Of a DNA stretch of 64,000 nucleotides, positions 19,852 to 29,494 are shown one piece after another. This DNA comes from Leishmania infantum JPCM5. Lineage: Eukaryota > Euglenozoa > Kinetoplastea > Trypanosomatida > Trypanosomatidae. Where the stretch lies: assembly GCF_000002875.2 (NCBI RefSeq), contig NC_009417.2:222929-286928 (forward strand), written 5' to 3'. The position numbers were made by a program, and so were the translations under genes. The notes under the pieces were generated by a model, which did no database searches, had not been told where the DNA came from, and worked only from the letters and a program-made list of their open reading frames with translations. Within the stretch, counting starts at the first letter, position 1. Each line of letters starts with the position of its first letter.

Positions 19852-20754
19852 GTGTCGGTGTTGCTCGCAAAAAGGCGAGAGACGAGAGTGAGAGGCGAGC
19901 GACTTCTGGAGGCGCATGCCTTGCGCCTATCTGTCTCTACGTATGCGTTTACAGGTATACCCCTGCTCACGCATTCTGTCTGCTGTCATGTTCGTGGCCA
20001 TGCTCCTGCTCCAGCCTGGCTACGCTGACACGTCGCTGGCGGCTGCAACTCCCCGTCTCCTTTCCTTTTCTTCCCTCCCTCCTCCCCCACCGCAGCTCTC
20101 GTCAGCACCCACAGGCTCGCCTGCGGATACCGTTAGCGCGTGTGCACCGCGTCTTGTCCGCCCTTCGCGTGCACACGCCTCTCCGCACCTCTTCAGCGCA
20201 TCTTTCCCTGCCTCTCTGTGTTTCCTTTTGCTCACATCTCGTGTAATGTCCGGCGCGTCGCGGACTTTCTCGCCGCTTCCCCTCTCGTGTAAAACGGCCA
20301 GTCCTTCGCATCTAAGCCGAGCGGCAATGGACCCACCCATGCCGGCCCACGAAAACGCACCTGCACACCGAATGCACGCACATGGAAGAGACACGCACGG
20401 CCAACCGCGCAGACGCGCATCTCTGTGTGCATGTGTGTACATAGCCCTATGCGTGTGCATGTGGGTTATTGCGTGACCGCCCTGATCCTGCTGTAAGCCC
20501 TTCTCGCTTCTCTCTTCTGTCTGCCTCGTGATCTGGTACTGGCGCACATTATGGTTTCACCCACCTTCCCTCTTTCCGTAACCCACGCTCCGCTCTGCGC
20601 ACGGGTGCTGTGGCTCATAAGGCGCAACAACCCGACGAAAGTGAAAGGTACGGCGACTGCCTGTTCTGCACCTGGTTTCTCCACCAGGGGAGCTTACCCC
20701 CTCCCCTCCCCCCCACACAGTGAATCACTGGTAGGGCGAGACATATCCAGCGAT
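19852..20754. other. Intergenic spacer with predicted splice acceptor
   Basis: No gene seen. A C-rich tract at 20699-20715 followed by CACACAG (AG 20719-20720) is a likely spliced-leader acceptor for the transporter, giving a 34-base 5' UTR. Confidence 0.7.
20699..20720 (+). promoter_or_regulatory. Predicted spliced-leader acceptor for the transporter
   Basis: The CCCCCTCCCCTCCCCCCC tract ends in ACACAG. It settles the start choice: the open frame reaches back to 20551, but only the ATG at 20755 lies downstream of this AG. Confidence 0.65.
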
Positions 20755-22644
20755 ATGTGCTTGTTTCTCGGGCTGCCTAGCTCTGTCTGGGCGTTGCTCG
20801 GTATCGAGTTTGTCGAGCGTCTCGGCTACTACGCCGTTGCTTTTTCTCTCTTCACTTATTGCACCATCATGCTCCGGACAGGCCCGGCGGCGGCGAATGC
20901 GCTGATTAACATCGTTTACATCCTCGTCCCCGGGGCAGCGTTCCTTGCGTCGGGTGTGGCGGATAGCCGGGTTGGTCGACCGCGTGTGCTGGCCACTGCG
21001 CTGGCCGTCTACACAGCCTCGCTGCTCCTTTTGTGCGTGTCGGCTACGCCCTGGCTATACACCGCCTTCCCTCTCGACGCGAACTGTGGTAGTAAGGCGC
21101 TGTTTGCTGTGGCACTGCTGGGATTTGGCGCCGGGTACGGTTCTATGAAGGTGTGCACCAATCCGATCATGGCGGACTGCGTCGTGCTGCATTACCGTAA
21201 CGCCCTCATTCGGCTGCCAACCATCGTTGACGCCGGGAGGGCAGAGGCGGCGGAGAGTGCTTCGAGTGTTTCCAATGCTGCCGATCTCTCCACACGTCAG
21301 ATAGCCTCCTTGCCGGGGGCGGCTCGCGAGGGTGTCGCCGCCGATGCGGCTGCCAAAGTGGGTGACGCGCCGAAGTACGATGCTTCGCTGTACGGCTCCA
21401 CCACCAATGCAGACACCACCGCGTCTCTGTACGAGGAGGAGGACGTGAAGGCGGCCCTCTCCCGCCTGTTTGTGTACGCCTACTGGGTGGGAAACATCGG
21501 CGGCCTTGCTGGAGGCTTTGTTGCCCCACTCTTGCGCAATTTCGATAGCCATCGCCTCTCGCAGGGCGGTGAGGAGCACACAACCGGCTACTACTACAGC
21601 TTCCTGCTAGCGGCCTTGTCGGTCGGCCTCGGCGGCGCTTTCCTCTACGGGCGCTTTGACTGGCTGCCTCGCAACGCGCCAGCACCCAAGTTTGTGCTCG
21701 TTCGCGTGACCGTGCTCGCGCTGCAAAACAGGTGGGCGGTGCTGCGAGGCAGTGCGCGAATTGTGCCCGACAGCCGCGGTGGCATCTCGAATCCCCACGA
21801 CTGGCTAGATTATGCCTGTGCCAAGCTACAGTCGGTTTCATCTGAGACAGGAGGCACCTCTGCTGCCCACCACGCCGTCCCTGACGAAGCCACTGCGACT
21901 TCCGAGTGTTCTACCTTGGCTGCGTGTGGTCCGAGCAGCAGCACCTCCGTTGCGGACCTTGGCGTCGACGCCGCTGGCACCTCGCTCTGGGTGGCGGACT
22001 GCCGCGCGACGCTGCGAATCTGCAAGGCCTTCATTGCACTGCCCATTTATTGGCTGATCTGCAATCAGTTCAGCACAAACCTCATGTACCAGGCCGCGGC
22101 GCTGGATATGCCCCTGACCGTGCCTGAGGAGCTTTTCAACAACGTCAACACCGTCACCATGCTTCTCTTCTTGGCTCTCTGGGACCAGTGGCTGCTTCCG
22201 CACGTGCTGCGGTACCGTGTTCCCTCCGCCTGTCTTCGCATTCTGGCAGGCTTTGCGTGCATGTGCGTTTCCATGCTTTGGTGCGGCTTCTTACAGTGCT
22301 CCATCAACAGCCGTGGCTACTATGAAGGCGAGGACAACTACATTCTCCGCGAAGGTCAACAGAAGCTGTCGGCGGGGTGGCTGGTAATGCCGTACATTCT
22401 GCAAGGCTTCGCCTCTGCCTTCGTAGACCCGACTGTGATGGAGGTGGCGTACCACGACGCCCCGGAGCGGATGAAGGGGACCGTGATGGGGCTGTACTGG
22501 GTCGCCTCCAGCGCGAGCGGCTTTCTCGGCTTCGTTCTTTCACCGGTGATGAGGCCGCAGAACGCAGCGGCACTCTTCTTTTCCTTCGCTACGGCTCAGA
22601 TGGCCGTGTCAGTGCTCTTCTACCTCATCAACTGCAGCCGCTAA
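20755..22644 (+). CDS. POT/PTR family proton-coupled (oligopeptide-type) transporter
   Basis: 629 residues, a polytopic membrane protein of the major facilitator superfamily. The first helix carries the POT signature ExxERxxYY (E18, E21, R22, Y25, Y26), which in characterised members couples protons to peptide or nitrate uptake. A second family-like stretch, MYQAAALDMPLTVPEELFNNVNTV, lies near residues 444-467, where PTR proteins have the helix-10 substrate-gate region. Two long hydrophilic, Ala/Ser-rich loops (about 156-235 and 361-418) separate groups of helices and are larger than usual. The C-terminal third (GWLVMPYILQGFASAFVDPTVMEVAYHDAPERMKGTVMGLYW) matches the family's penultimate helices. 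The substrate cannot be told from sequence. Neighbouring genes do not suggest one. Confidence 0.87.
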   Translation: MCLFLGLPSSVWALLGIEFVERLGYYAVAFSLFTYCTIMLRTGPAAANALINIVYILVPGAAFLASGVADSRVGRPRVLATALAVYTASLLLLCVSATPWLYTAFPLDANCGSKALFAVALLGFGAGYGSMKVCTNPIMADCVVLHYRNALIRLPTIVDAGRAEAAESASSVSNAADLSTRQIASLPGAAREGVAADAAAKVGDAPKYDASLYGSTTNADTTASLYEEEDVKAALSRLFVYAYWVGNIGGLAGGFVAPLLRNFDSHRLSQGGEEHTTGYYYSFLLAALSVGLGGAFLYGRFDWLPRNAPAPKFVLVRVTVLALQNRWAVLRGSARIVPDSRGGISNPHDWLDYACAKLQSVSSETGGTSAAHHAVPDEATATSECSTLAACGPSSSTSVADLGVDAAGTSLWVADCRATLRICKAFIALPIYWLICNQFSTNLMYQAAALDMPLTVPEELFNNVNTVTMLLFLALWDQWLLPHVLRYRVPSACLRILAGFACMCVSMLWCGFLQCSINSRGYYEGEDNYILREGQQKLSAGWLVMPYILQGFASAFVDPTVMEVAYHDAPERMKGTVMGLYWVASSASGFLGFVLSPVMRPQNAAALFFSFATAQMAVSVLFYLINCSR

Positions 22645-23690
22645 GGGAGTGTGTGCCTCTGCATTGTGTTACAGGCCACATGAATAAGTCTATGTCTTTT
22701 TGTTCGTTTAGGCGCACTGGCGCCGCCCCGAGCACGCGCACGCACTCATCGAGATTCGTACGACTGGGCACGCGCCACGTCACGGCGACATCATCACCAC
22801 TGCCTCCGCTGGTACGTTCACCTGCATAGGCCCGCGGCTCCCTCTCTCCCTTATGCTTCACATCAAGACATCTACATCATTGACGGCCGACGAGCCGGGT
22901 GTAGCCCGAGACGCTGTCACGCCGCCACCTCGACCACCTTTGTCGCCTTTCTCCGTGCTACAATATTCGCTGTGGCAGCAGTGCTCACATTTACCTTTCT
23001 GCGCCTTTGGTGCCTCGCCGTTGTGCTCAGCGAAGGAAAGGCGAGATATAGGGGATAGAAACGTGTGCAATGGTGGTATTGCGACCCTTTTCCTTCTTCC
23101 TCTTCTCTGCTTCATCGGCACGCGCTCGTGTTGCCTCTCTCTCTGAGATGTAACGACATGCTCGTCACACGTATGCGTCTCCAGTCGCTTTCCCTCTGGT
23201 CTTCCGCAACTCGCAGGGTACGTTCGGCGGGATGGTTCACATGCGCTCATGTGTGTGTGTGTGTGCCCCCTTCCCCCCAAAGGACCAAGAGGCGGATTCG
23301 ATTATAAGCGTGCACCGCATTGCAAACAGCTCCATGTTTCACACATGCGGTTTCGACTTGTGCGTCGCTGCTACACTCTGTTGGTGCCCTAGCGCACGAT
23401 GCACGTAAAAAGGACACGGCGAAAAGGGAACCGTCTCGACTTGACGTTGCCTCGCATCGTCCGTGAGCCCCGTGTTCTTGACATGCACACCTGCGGCCCC
23501 CCTCCTTCCCCGCCACCGCTCTCCATCTCATCACCATCAGCGTACGCTCATTCAAATGCACACGTTTCTCTCTCCCGTGACTCTCTTCTCTTTGTCTTGC
23601 CGCGCACGCGTACACGCCCGCGTACCTTTATCTCTCCCTTCACTTGCCGGCGCCGCTCACACAGTCTCGGTTCCACGCGAGTTGTTTCGA
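22645..23690. other. Intergenic spacer
   Basis: No gene seen. It is C/T-rich with a TG run at about 23250-23264 and ends with the eL6 splice-acceptor region. Confidence 0.7.
23626..23664 (+). promoter_or_regulatory. Predicted spliced-leader acceptor for eL6
   Basis: A pyrimidine-rich stretch (CTTTATCTCTCCCTTCACTT and on) is followed by CTCACACAG with AG at 23663-23664. The ATG at 23691 is 27 bases downstream, a short 5' UTR typical of trypanosomatid ribosomal protein genes. Confidence 0.6.
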
Positions 23691-24278
23691 ATGGCCGCCA
23701 CCAAATCCGCTGCGTCTGCCGCGAAGAGGAAGGCGGCGAAGAAGGTGTCGCGCAAGAGCCCGGAGTACACGACTCTGCGCAAGAGCTGTGCTCCCGGCGT
23801 CATCGCGATCATCCTCGCCGGCCGCTTCCGCGGTCGCCGCGCCGTGATCCTGAAGCAGCTGCCACACAACGGCCCGCTGGTCGTGTCCGGCCCGATGAAG
23901 TACAATGGCGTCCCCATCCGCCGCATCGACTCCCGCTACGTGATCGCCACCAGCACCAAGGTCGACATCTCCAGCGTTGACACGGCGCCCATCACCCCCG
24001 AGGTGTTCCAGCGCCCCAAGGCAGAGAAGCTGACCAAGAGCGAGGGCGACTTCATGGGCGACAAACAGAAGGCTAGGGCGGAGAAGGCTGCCAAGAAGAC
24101 CTCCAAGGCGGGAAAGAAGACCCCCGTGTCAGACGCGCGCGCCCAGCTGCAGAAGAAGATCGACGCCGCCCTCATCGCCGCCATCAAGAAGGACGCTCAG
24201 GGCAAGGAGAAGGCCGGCTACCTGCGCTCCGTCTTCACGGTGAAGCCGGGCGATGCGCCGCACCGCTGGAACTGGTAA
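23691..24278 (+). CDS. RPL6: 60S ribosomal protein L6 (eL6)
   Basis: 195 residues. eL6 is a eukaryote-specific protein of the large ribosomal subunit. After a Lys/Ala-rich N-terminus (MAATKSAASAAKRKAAKKV) comes the diagnostic SH3-like core: PGVIAIILAGRFRGRRAVILKQL near 35-57, GPLVVSGPMKYNGVPIRRIDSRYVIATSTKVDI near 61-93, and the C-terminal RAQLQKKIDAALIAAIKK and GYLRSVFTVKPGDAPHRWNW segments. Length fits trypanosomatid eL6. Codon use is strongly biased to GC-ending codons, as expected for a highly expressed gene. The frame is open upstream to 23463, but the splice acceptor at 23663-23664 makes 23691 the start. Confidence 0.97.
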   Translation: MAATKSAASAAKRKAAKKVSRKSPEYTTLRKSCAPGVIAIILAGRFRGRRAVILKQLPHNGPLVVSGPMKYNGVPIRRIDSRYVIATSTKVDISSVDTAPITPEVFQRPKAEKLTKSEGDFMGDKQKARAEKAAKKTSKAGKKTPVSDARAQLQKKIDAALIAAIKKDAQGKEKAGYLRSVFTVKPGDAPHRWNW

Positions 24279-24965
24279 GCACAGGACAACCGTAGGCGCT
24301 CTCGCACCACGTGCTGGTGTTGTAGCCTCGCTACCCCTACAGCCTCTCTGGTGAGGCGCGTGCCGACGTGTTTCGCGGTTCTCCCGCAGGCGTGTGCGTC
24401 TTTTCTATTTTTGGTTTCTTCGCTTCCATTTTTTAGTTTTTTTTTATTCGCAAAGAACAAAACGAGTGCACATGTCGGTGCATGCGCAACCAGACGCGAT
24501 CCTCGCTCTCACCCGGCCCATCACTCGTGAGTCATGGGGCGTATGTATTCGTTGCTTTAGTCTGGTCTCCCACGTGTGCAGTTGTAGACTCGCACGCGGT
24601 AGCTGCACGGCTGGTGCGGTTCCTTCGATGCTTGCTTGCGACCCCCCCCCTGGCACGCAGGCGCGGGTATAGACCTTGCAAACGCCTACAAGGCTGCTGT
24701 GGTGGGCAGGCAGAGGTGCTGTGATGGCGGCTAATGCATGCCACTGCAGGCACGTCTCTTCTTCATTTTTCTTGCGCTACCTTCTCTCCTCCCTCGTCTC
24801 TCTGCACTTTTCGTGCGTGTTTTCGTGACTGTGCCTGCGTGACGCGAACTGGCTCTCGTTCGCTTCTTCTGTCTTTCGGATGGTAATGATGCTGCGCACA
24901 CGCGAGACTGTGTACTCGTGCATCTGCTCGTACACACGCACACGCACGTGCGCGCATGCACGAAA
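24279..24965. other. Intergenic spacer
   Basis: No gene seen. T runs at about 24438-24447 and a C run at 24643-24651 occur. A C/T-rich stretch at 24755-24880, followed by an AG at 24905-24906, is a possible splice acceptor for the WDR70-like gene. Confidence 0.65.
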
Positions 24966-26558
24966 ATGGATGTCCCCCTTAAAAAAAAAGGAAGTCGATT
25001 ATTCATGAGCAGCAGTAGCGGGGACGAGTACGACCCGGCAGAGGTGGTTGTGCACACAACCGTTGCATCACCCTCTCTCAGCGACACCGTGGTGCCCTCA
25101 ACGGCGCCGTTCTTGAGGTCGGCAGCGGAGAACGCATCCGCAGCGACCGTCGCTGCGGTGGCTGCCTTGACCTCTCTTCCGAAGACGACAGCTTCAGCGC
25201 TCCCCTCTTCCTCCTCGCCGACCCCGCGCAGTGCTGGAAACGACGTCGACGGTGGCTACCGCTTGCACAGCGACATCAAGGGCCGCATCCGCTGCCTCAC
25301 ACTCAATACGGCTGGTACGACGCTGTGCGCCGGCAGCGAGGATGGGCAGCTGTGCATGTGGGACTTCACCGTTCCTCTCAAGTCGTATCGCTTGCAGCCA
25401 ACGCGGGTGCTGACGCCGTTTGTGAACCGCATCTCGGGATTGCAGCCCATCATCGCCTTGGCATGCGCGAGCGACGACAGTTACTTTGTCGCCTGCCAGG
25501 ATGGGGACAGCCCGGCGCTGGTGCGAGCGTCTGGGGAACAGCTGGGGTACTGCGCAATCGGGGAGCGTGGCTTGATGGATGTGATTCAGTGCAAGGGCCA
25601 TCGCGCTCCCGTCACGTGCGTCGCCGCGCACACCCACGACGCAGCCGCCTTCTTCACGGGCAGCCAAGACGGCACGGTGCGGCTGTGGAACAGCGCCACG
25701 TTCAAGCAGAGGAGTGTGTACGCGGTGAAGCACGGATCGGGGCAGCTGACCGATACCCATGTGGTGGAGAGCGTGGCCAGCCTCAACCGCTTCCACAATG
25801 GACTGGGGCGCGTTTTTGCCAGCGGAGGGCAGGATGGCCGAGTGCAGATATGGGACAGCAGGGTGAAATACCGTCCCGGCGGGGCCATCGCCACGGTGAA
25901 TATGTACGCTGCAGCAGCACCGGCAGGGCCGGGCAAGGCGACGGAGGACCCCTTCATGGAGAAGCACGTGGGCGGCATGATGGAGCTACACCAGAAGGAT
26001 GCAGGCGCCTCGCACGCTTCCGGCAGTTACGGGCTTGCCGTACGTCTGGGCAGCGCTGTCAAGATAATCGACCTCCGCCGGCTCTCTCACAGCGATGGTG
26101 CCACTGCGCCGAAAGCAGTCGTTCAAGAGGCGGCTACCGGGCTGCCCCATGTGCTCGACACGACCGCTCTGTCGATCGGGCGCGGTGGTGGGTCTTCAAT
26201 GATGACGTGCACAAGTCGTGCCGGCTACAGGCACACCAAGGGCGGCCACGTAGTGCAGTATTGCTACGCGGATGGCGACCGACTTGACCTGACGCTGGTC
26301 TGGCGGGCCGGCAAGCAAGACGAGGATGTCCTCTGCGCATGTGCGGATATCAGCCGTGCTGACGGCTGTCTCTTCGCCGGCCTCAGCTCTGGCGATGTGG
26401 TAGTGCATGGCGCCTTCTCGAATGGCGCGGCAGCACCGCAGCCCATGGAAGCGTGGCTGCAGACGCGCCCACAGAGAGAGGGGCACGAGCGTGCCGTCGG
26501 CGTAAAGGCGCCGCGTGCAGTTGAGGACGACGCCGATCTGCTGCATGACCTGTTCTAG
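24966..26558 (+). CDS. WDR70: WD40 repeat protein, WDR70-like
   Basis: 530 residues. WDR70 (gastrulation-defective 1 homologue) is a nuclear WD40 protein in other eukaryotes. The first 100 or so residues are Ser/Ala/Val-rich and acidic. The propeller begins near residue 102 (IKGRIRCLTLNTAGTTLCAGSEDGQLCMWDF). The stretch from about 184 to 245 aligns well with WDR70: a strand ending GEQLGYC, then RGLMDVIQCKGHRAPVTCVAAH, then the WD strand FFTGSQDGTVRLWNSATFKQRSVY. Next comes RVFASGGQDGRVQIWDSRV near 280-298, as in the family. The start is the first ATG after the possible acceptor AG at 24905-24906. A second in-frame ATG at 25005 (MSSSSGDEYD) is an equally good candidate. The frame reaches back to a GTG at 24918, which I do not accept. 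Confidence 0.82.
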   Translation: MDVPLKKKGSRLFMSSSSGDEYDPAEVVVHTTVASPSLSDTVVPSTAPFLRSAAENASAATVAAVAALTSLPKTTASALPSSSSPTPRSAGNDVDGGYRLHSDIKGRIRCLTLNTAGTTLCAGSEDGQLCMWDFTVPLKSYRLQPTRVLTPFVNRISGLQPIIALACASDDSYFVACQDGDSPALVRASGEQLGYCAIGERGLMDVIQCKGHRAPVTCVAAHTHDAAAFFTGSQDGTVRLWNSATFKQRSVYAVKHGSGQLTDTHVVESVASLNRFHNGLGRVFASGGQDGRVQIWDSRVKYRPGGAIATVNMYAAAAPAGPGKATEDPFMEKHVGGMMELHQKDAGASHASGSYGLAVRLGSAVKIIDLRRLSHSDGATAPKAVVQEAATGLPHVLDTTALSIGRGGGSSMMTCTSRAGYRHTKGGHVVQYCYADGDRLDLTLVWRAGKQDEDVLCACADISRADGCLFAGLSSGDVVVHGAFSNGAAAPQPMEAWLQTRPQREGHERAVGVKAPRAVEDDADLLHDLF

Positions 26559-27378
26559 ACAAGGCGGCTTTTTTTTGTGGGACCGCTGCTCTCTCGCCCA
26601 CCCACACGTGAAGACGGAGAGGCAAATAAGGGAGGCGGGGAGAGGAAGGGAACCCAAGCAAGCTCGTGACGTGCATGTGCGAATGAGGAAGACCTCACAG
26701 AACTCCACCGACTTACGCCCAGACCATGGCGCGAGGTTGCACCGCAGCCCGTATGCAGTCTCCTGCAAGGAGGCACATACGGGCACACAAGCATTGCTTG
26801 CGCGATGCGCCGCATTTTGCAATACCGTGGCCGGACTTCATCTCTCTTTCCTGATTCGGACGCGCTTCTCGCTATCTTTTTTTTTTTCGTTGACGCACCT
26901 ATCTCTTTCTCTTCTCTTCGCCCCCCCCCCCTCCCCTCTCCGTCTCTCCCCTTACACGCCGTCGTTTGACTTGCTGGCTCCATCGCGCCCGATTATCGGT
27001 TAAACCACCAGCGCGCACCAGCTTCACTCAAGACTCCTTTCTCGCCCCGTGCAGCCACCCCGTCACGACGAGAGAGCGCGAGCTCATAGATAGAGATCCC
27101 TGAGGCGCCGCTCGTTAATCTGCGGACGCGTGCGTGTCTGTGTAGTGTCGACGGCACTGCCTCTGCCTCTCCGCAACTTCCCTCGCGCCGGCAGGAGAAA
27201 CAGAGCAACAGCGGAAAAAGAGATCGGAGGTCGACCTCACAAGCTCGGCAGGCTGCATCGTGCGGAGCCCACACAACATTCTTTGTGCCCTTCGCGTTTT
27301 GTGGCGACCACTGCGACCTCTGCAAGCGGCTGCAGTACATCGAAGAGCGCAACCGGGGCGCGCGTGATCGGGGATGCC
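26559..27378. other. Intergenic spacer
   Basis: No separate gene seen. T and C runs lie at 26875-26889 and 26920-26930. A C/T-rich tract at about 27161-27186 followed by GGCAG (AG 27193-27194) is a likely splice acceptor, leaving a 5' UTR of about 185 bases for the next gene. Confidence 0.65.
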
Positions 27379-27547
27379 ATGCCATCGCCTGCGGGCTCCT
27401 CCAAAGCGCCGCCGAGCCAGTACGCGCGGCCGCCCACCAAGGAGGAGATTGCCGCGTTCATGCTGCGGCACACTGCGCATCTTCCGCTCGTGCTTCACGC
27501 AGAAGACCGGCGCCAGGGAGGCGAGAACGACTCGGCCTCATCCGTAG
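27374..27547 (+). other. Overlapping upstream ORF
   Basis: An ATG at 27374 begins a 57-codon frame ending in TAG at 27545-27547. It lies 5 bases before the main start at 27379 and in a different frame (ATGCCATGCC). If the predicted acceptor at 27193-27194 is used, this is the first ATG on the mRNA, so it could reduce translation of the main frame. The encoded peptide is Arg/Cys/Pro-rich and looks non-functional in itself. Confidence 0.45.
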
Positions 27548-28503
27548 ACAACAGGCACACAGACTCTGCGCGGTGGGTAGCGCCGTACCTTTACACGGGT
27601 GCCGATTATGCCCTTGTCCTGGCCGCCTGCTTCCCAAGCCACTGCATCGATCTCTCGCTGCTGAACTGGTCGACAAATCCGTTGCTCTCCCAGCGTCAGG
27701 GCAACTTGCGTGTGTTTTGCCAAGCCGCACGCGCCCTAGCGCTCCCGGACGCGCCGCTGTCGGCACTGCACCCGGAGCTGCTGCAGAGCAGCGCGTCCTG
27801 CATCGTAGGGCACCTCAAGGTGCAGCATTGGCTGTACAGTCTCTCACTGCGGTTTATGCCTGCTAACAATCACGACGCAGCGACACTGCGCTCAGTGCAC
27901 AGACATCTGCAGTCGGGCGAACCCTACCTAAAGCGAAGGCGAGGCGAGCACGACGAGGATGGCGTGTGCGCGTCAGTGCGCGACTGCCCACCCCTGCCGG
28001 CGGAGCACCTGCTGCGGTGTGCGCCGGCCCTCACCCCCATCCCCTCTTTCACCGACGCTACCGCGCTAGCGCAACTGTCTTCTGCCGCCGCTGTTTCTGC
28101 GGAGGGGGCGAACCTGAAGGTGGGCGCTGAGAAGTCCATCGCGCTAGCCAGCCACTCCGCAGATGATGCAGCCGAGTTCGCAAAGAAGCAGAAGCCGTGG
28201 CTCAACTACAGCAAGCCGTGGCTGTTGCCGTCGCTGCGCGCTGCGGAGGCAAAGAAGGCGGCGAGCGAGGCGGCAGCGGCGAAGCGGGCGCAAGAGGAGC
28301 GGGAGCGCAACTCTCGGTACACGGCTTACGTAGCGCAGGCCAAGAATGTGCACGATCAATACGTGGTGTCGTGTACCGCCGCGGCAGAGAAGCGGGATCA
28401 GCTGCGCGCCATCAAGACTCTGCTACTGCAGGACATCATGGAGGGAAAACCAGTCGATTTCAAGGACTACGCCGCACGGCTCCGCGAGTGCCACGAAGGC
28501 TGA
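27379..28503 (+). CDS. Conserved hypothetical protein with C-terminal helix-rich region
   Basis: 374 residues, not recognised. An N-terminal helical-looking block (PTKEEIAAFMLRHTAHLPLVLH near 18-39) is followed by a hydrophobic central region about 75-160 (YLYTGADYALVLAACFPSHCIDLSLLNWSTNP; GNLRVFCQAARALALPDAPL) and then a low-complexity, acidic and basic linker. The C-terminal 90 residues (PWLNYSKPWLLPSLRAAEAKKAASEAAAAKRAQEERERN and on) are Ala/Lys/Glu/Arg-rich and should form a long helix or coiled coil. No membrane segment is obvious. The middle faintly recalls a calponin-homology fold, but this is too weak to name. The chosen start is the only in-frame ATG before the conserved-looking sequence. 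Confidence 0.8.
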   Translation: MPSPAGSSKAPPSQYARPPTKEEIAAFMLRHTAHLPLVLHAEDRRQGGENDSASSVDNRHTDSARWVAPYLYTGADYALVLAACFPSHCIDLSLLNWSTNPLLSQRQGNLRVFCQAARALALPDAPLSALHPELLQSSASCIVGHLKVQHWLYSLSLRFMPANNHDAATLRSVHRHLQSGEPYLKRRRGEHDEDGVCASVRDCPPLPAEHLLRCAPALTPIPSFTDATALAQLSSAAAVSAEGANLKVGAEKSIALASHSADDAAEFAKKQKPWLNYSKPWLLPSLRAAEAKKAASEAAAAKRAQEERERNSRYTAYVAQAKNVHDQYVVSCTAAAEKRDQLRAIKTLLLQDIMEGKPVDFKDYAARLRECHEG

Positions 28504-29494
28504 TACATTGCAGAGAAGCCAACACTCTTTTGTGGATGCTTCCCTCTGTCCATCGCCCCCACGCGCGCTCACTATTTCGTGTGGGTGCGCATGCTTTGTT
28601 TACGCCGTTCATCAAAAAAGAAAGCGCGCAGCACACACACAAACACACACACACACACACACATGCACACAAACTAACAAAGTAGAAACGTAAACTACCG
28701 ACTGCACGCCGAATACTCCATGCTCGCCTCAGTCTGTGGCAGCAACAAGGTGCTGCGCTTGCAGCGATGACAGCAGAAGCTCCCGCCTCTCCCCCGTTTT
28801 CCGGTTTCTTGAAAATTGAGCGAAAAGCCCTCCGGCACATATGTGGAGTCACGATCCACAAAATGGCGCGACGGTGTCCTGGCAGTCTCTGCTCCTGTCT
28901 CTCTGTCCACCCTCGCACGCACACGCACACGCATACGCTGGCCTCTTCCTCTCCTGTGCAAACGCTGGAAGGCATGAGGCGGATATGGGGTGGCGTGCTC
29001 ATGCATATGCCACTGGCAACGCTTCACCACTTGCGCTTCACTTTTTCCGCATGTCCTCATACTCTGCTCTTGTGTTGCTGCACACCTCTGCTTCTTCGTT
29101 CGAGGAACTCTAAGCACGGAAAACCTGGTAGGGGCGGCTCCATCTCCGTTGAGCGAGCGCCCTCGGTCTCCATTCTTTGCTCGGCTTTTGCTGCCATTGC
29201 TGTCTTGCTATGCGCACCATTGCGCTGGGACGATACCACTGGCCGGACGCCAGCAAGCGACGCTGACACAGCGGTGGTCGGCGAAGAGTGAGGTGGAGGG
29301 AGAAGAGGATTGCCGCGCTCGTGTCGATCGCAGCGTGCGCGGTCCCCAGACGCTTGGAGTTGCGAAGTTTTCTGCTTCGTATCCCTTCCCTGGTGCCCAC
29401 TGCCGTACGTGAGCAGGGCTTCGACGCAAGCGGCTTTGCATCTTTTTTCATTGAGAGGGGCCCCAGCGCTGATTTGCGTGTGCTGCAGAGCGCG
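28504..29494. other. Intergenic spacer
   Basis: No gene seen. A CA repeat lies at 28632-28663. The frame of the downstream gene is open from 29288, but without an ATG before 29495. Confidence 0.65.
28632..28663. repeat. CA microsatellite
   Basis: An interrupted CA repeat lies shortly after the stop codon at 28503. Similar CA runs occur at 44592-44614 and 50670-50692. Confidence 0.85.

Noticed and set aside
19916..20476. Plus-strand open frame of 186 codons between the co-chaperone and the transporter
   Set aside because: Ser/Pro/Leu/Cys-rich translation over C/T-rich DNA with no domain-like features. It reads as UTR.
24918..24965. Extension of the WDR70-like frame to a GTG at 24918
   Set aside because: Trypanosomatid genes start at ATG; the extension is His/Thr/Val low complexity from a CA repeat.
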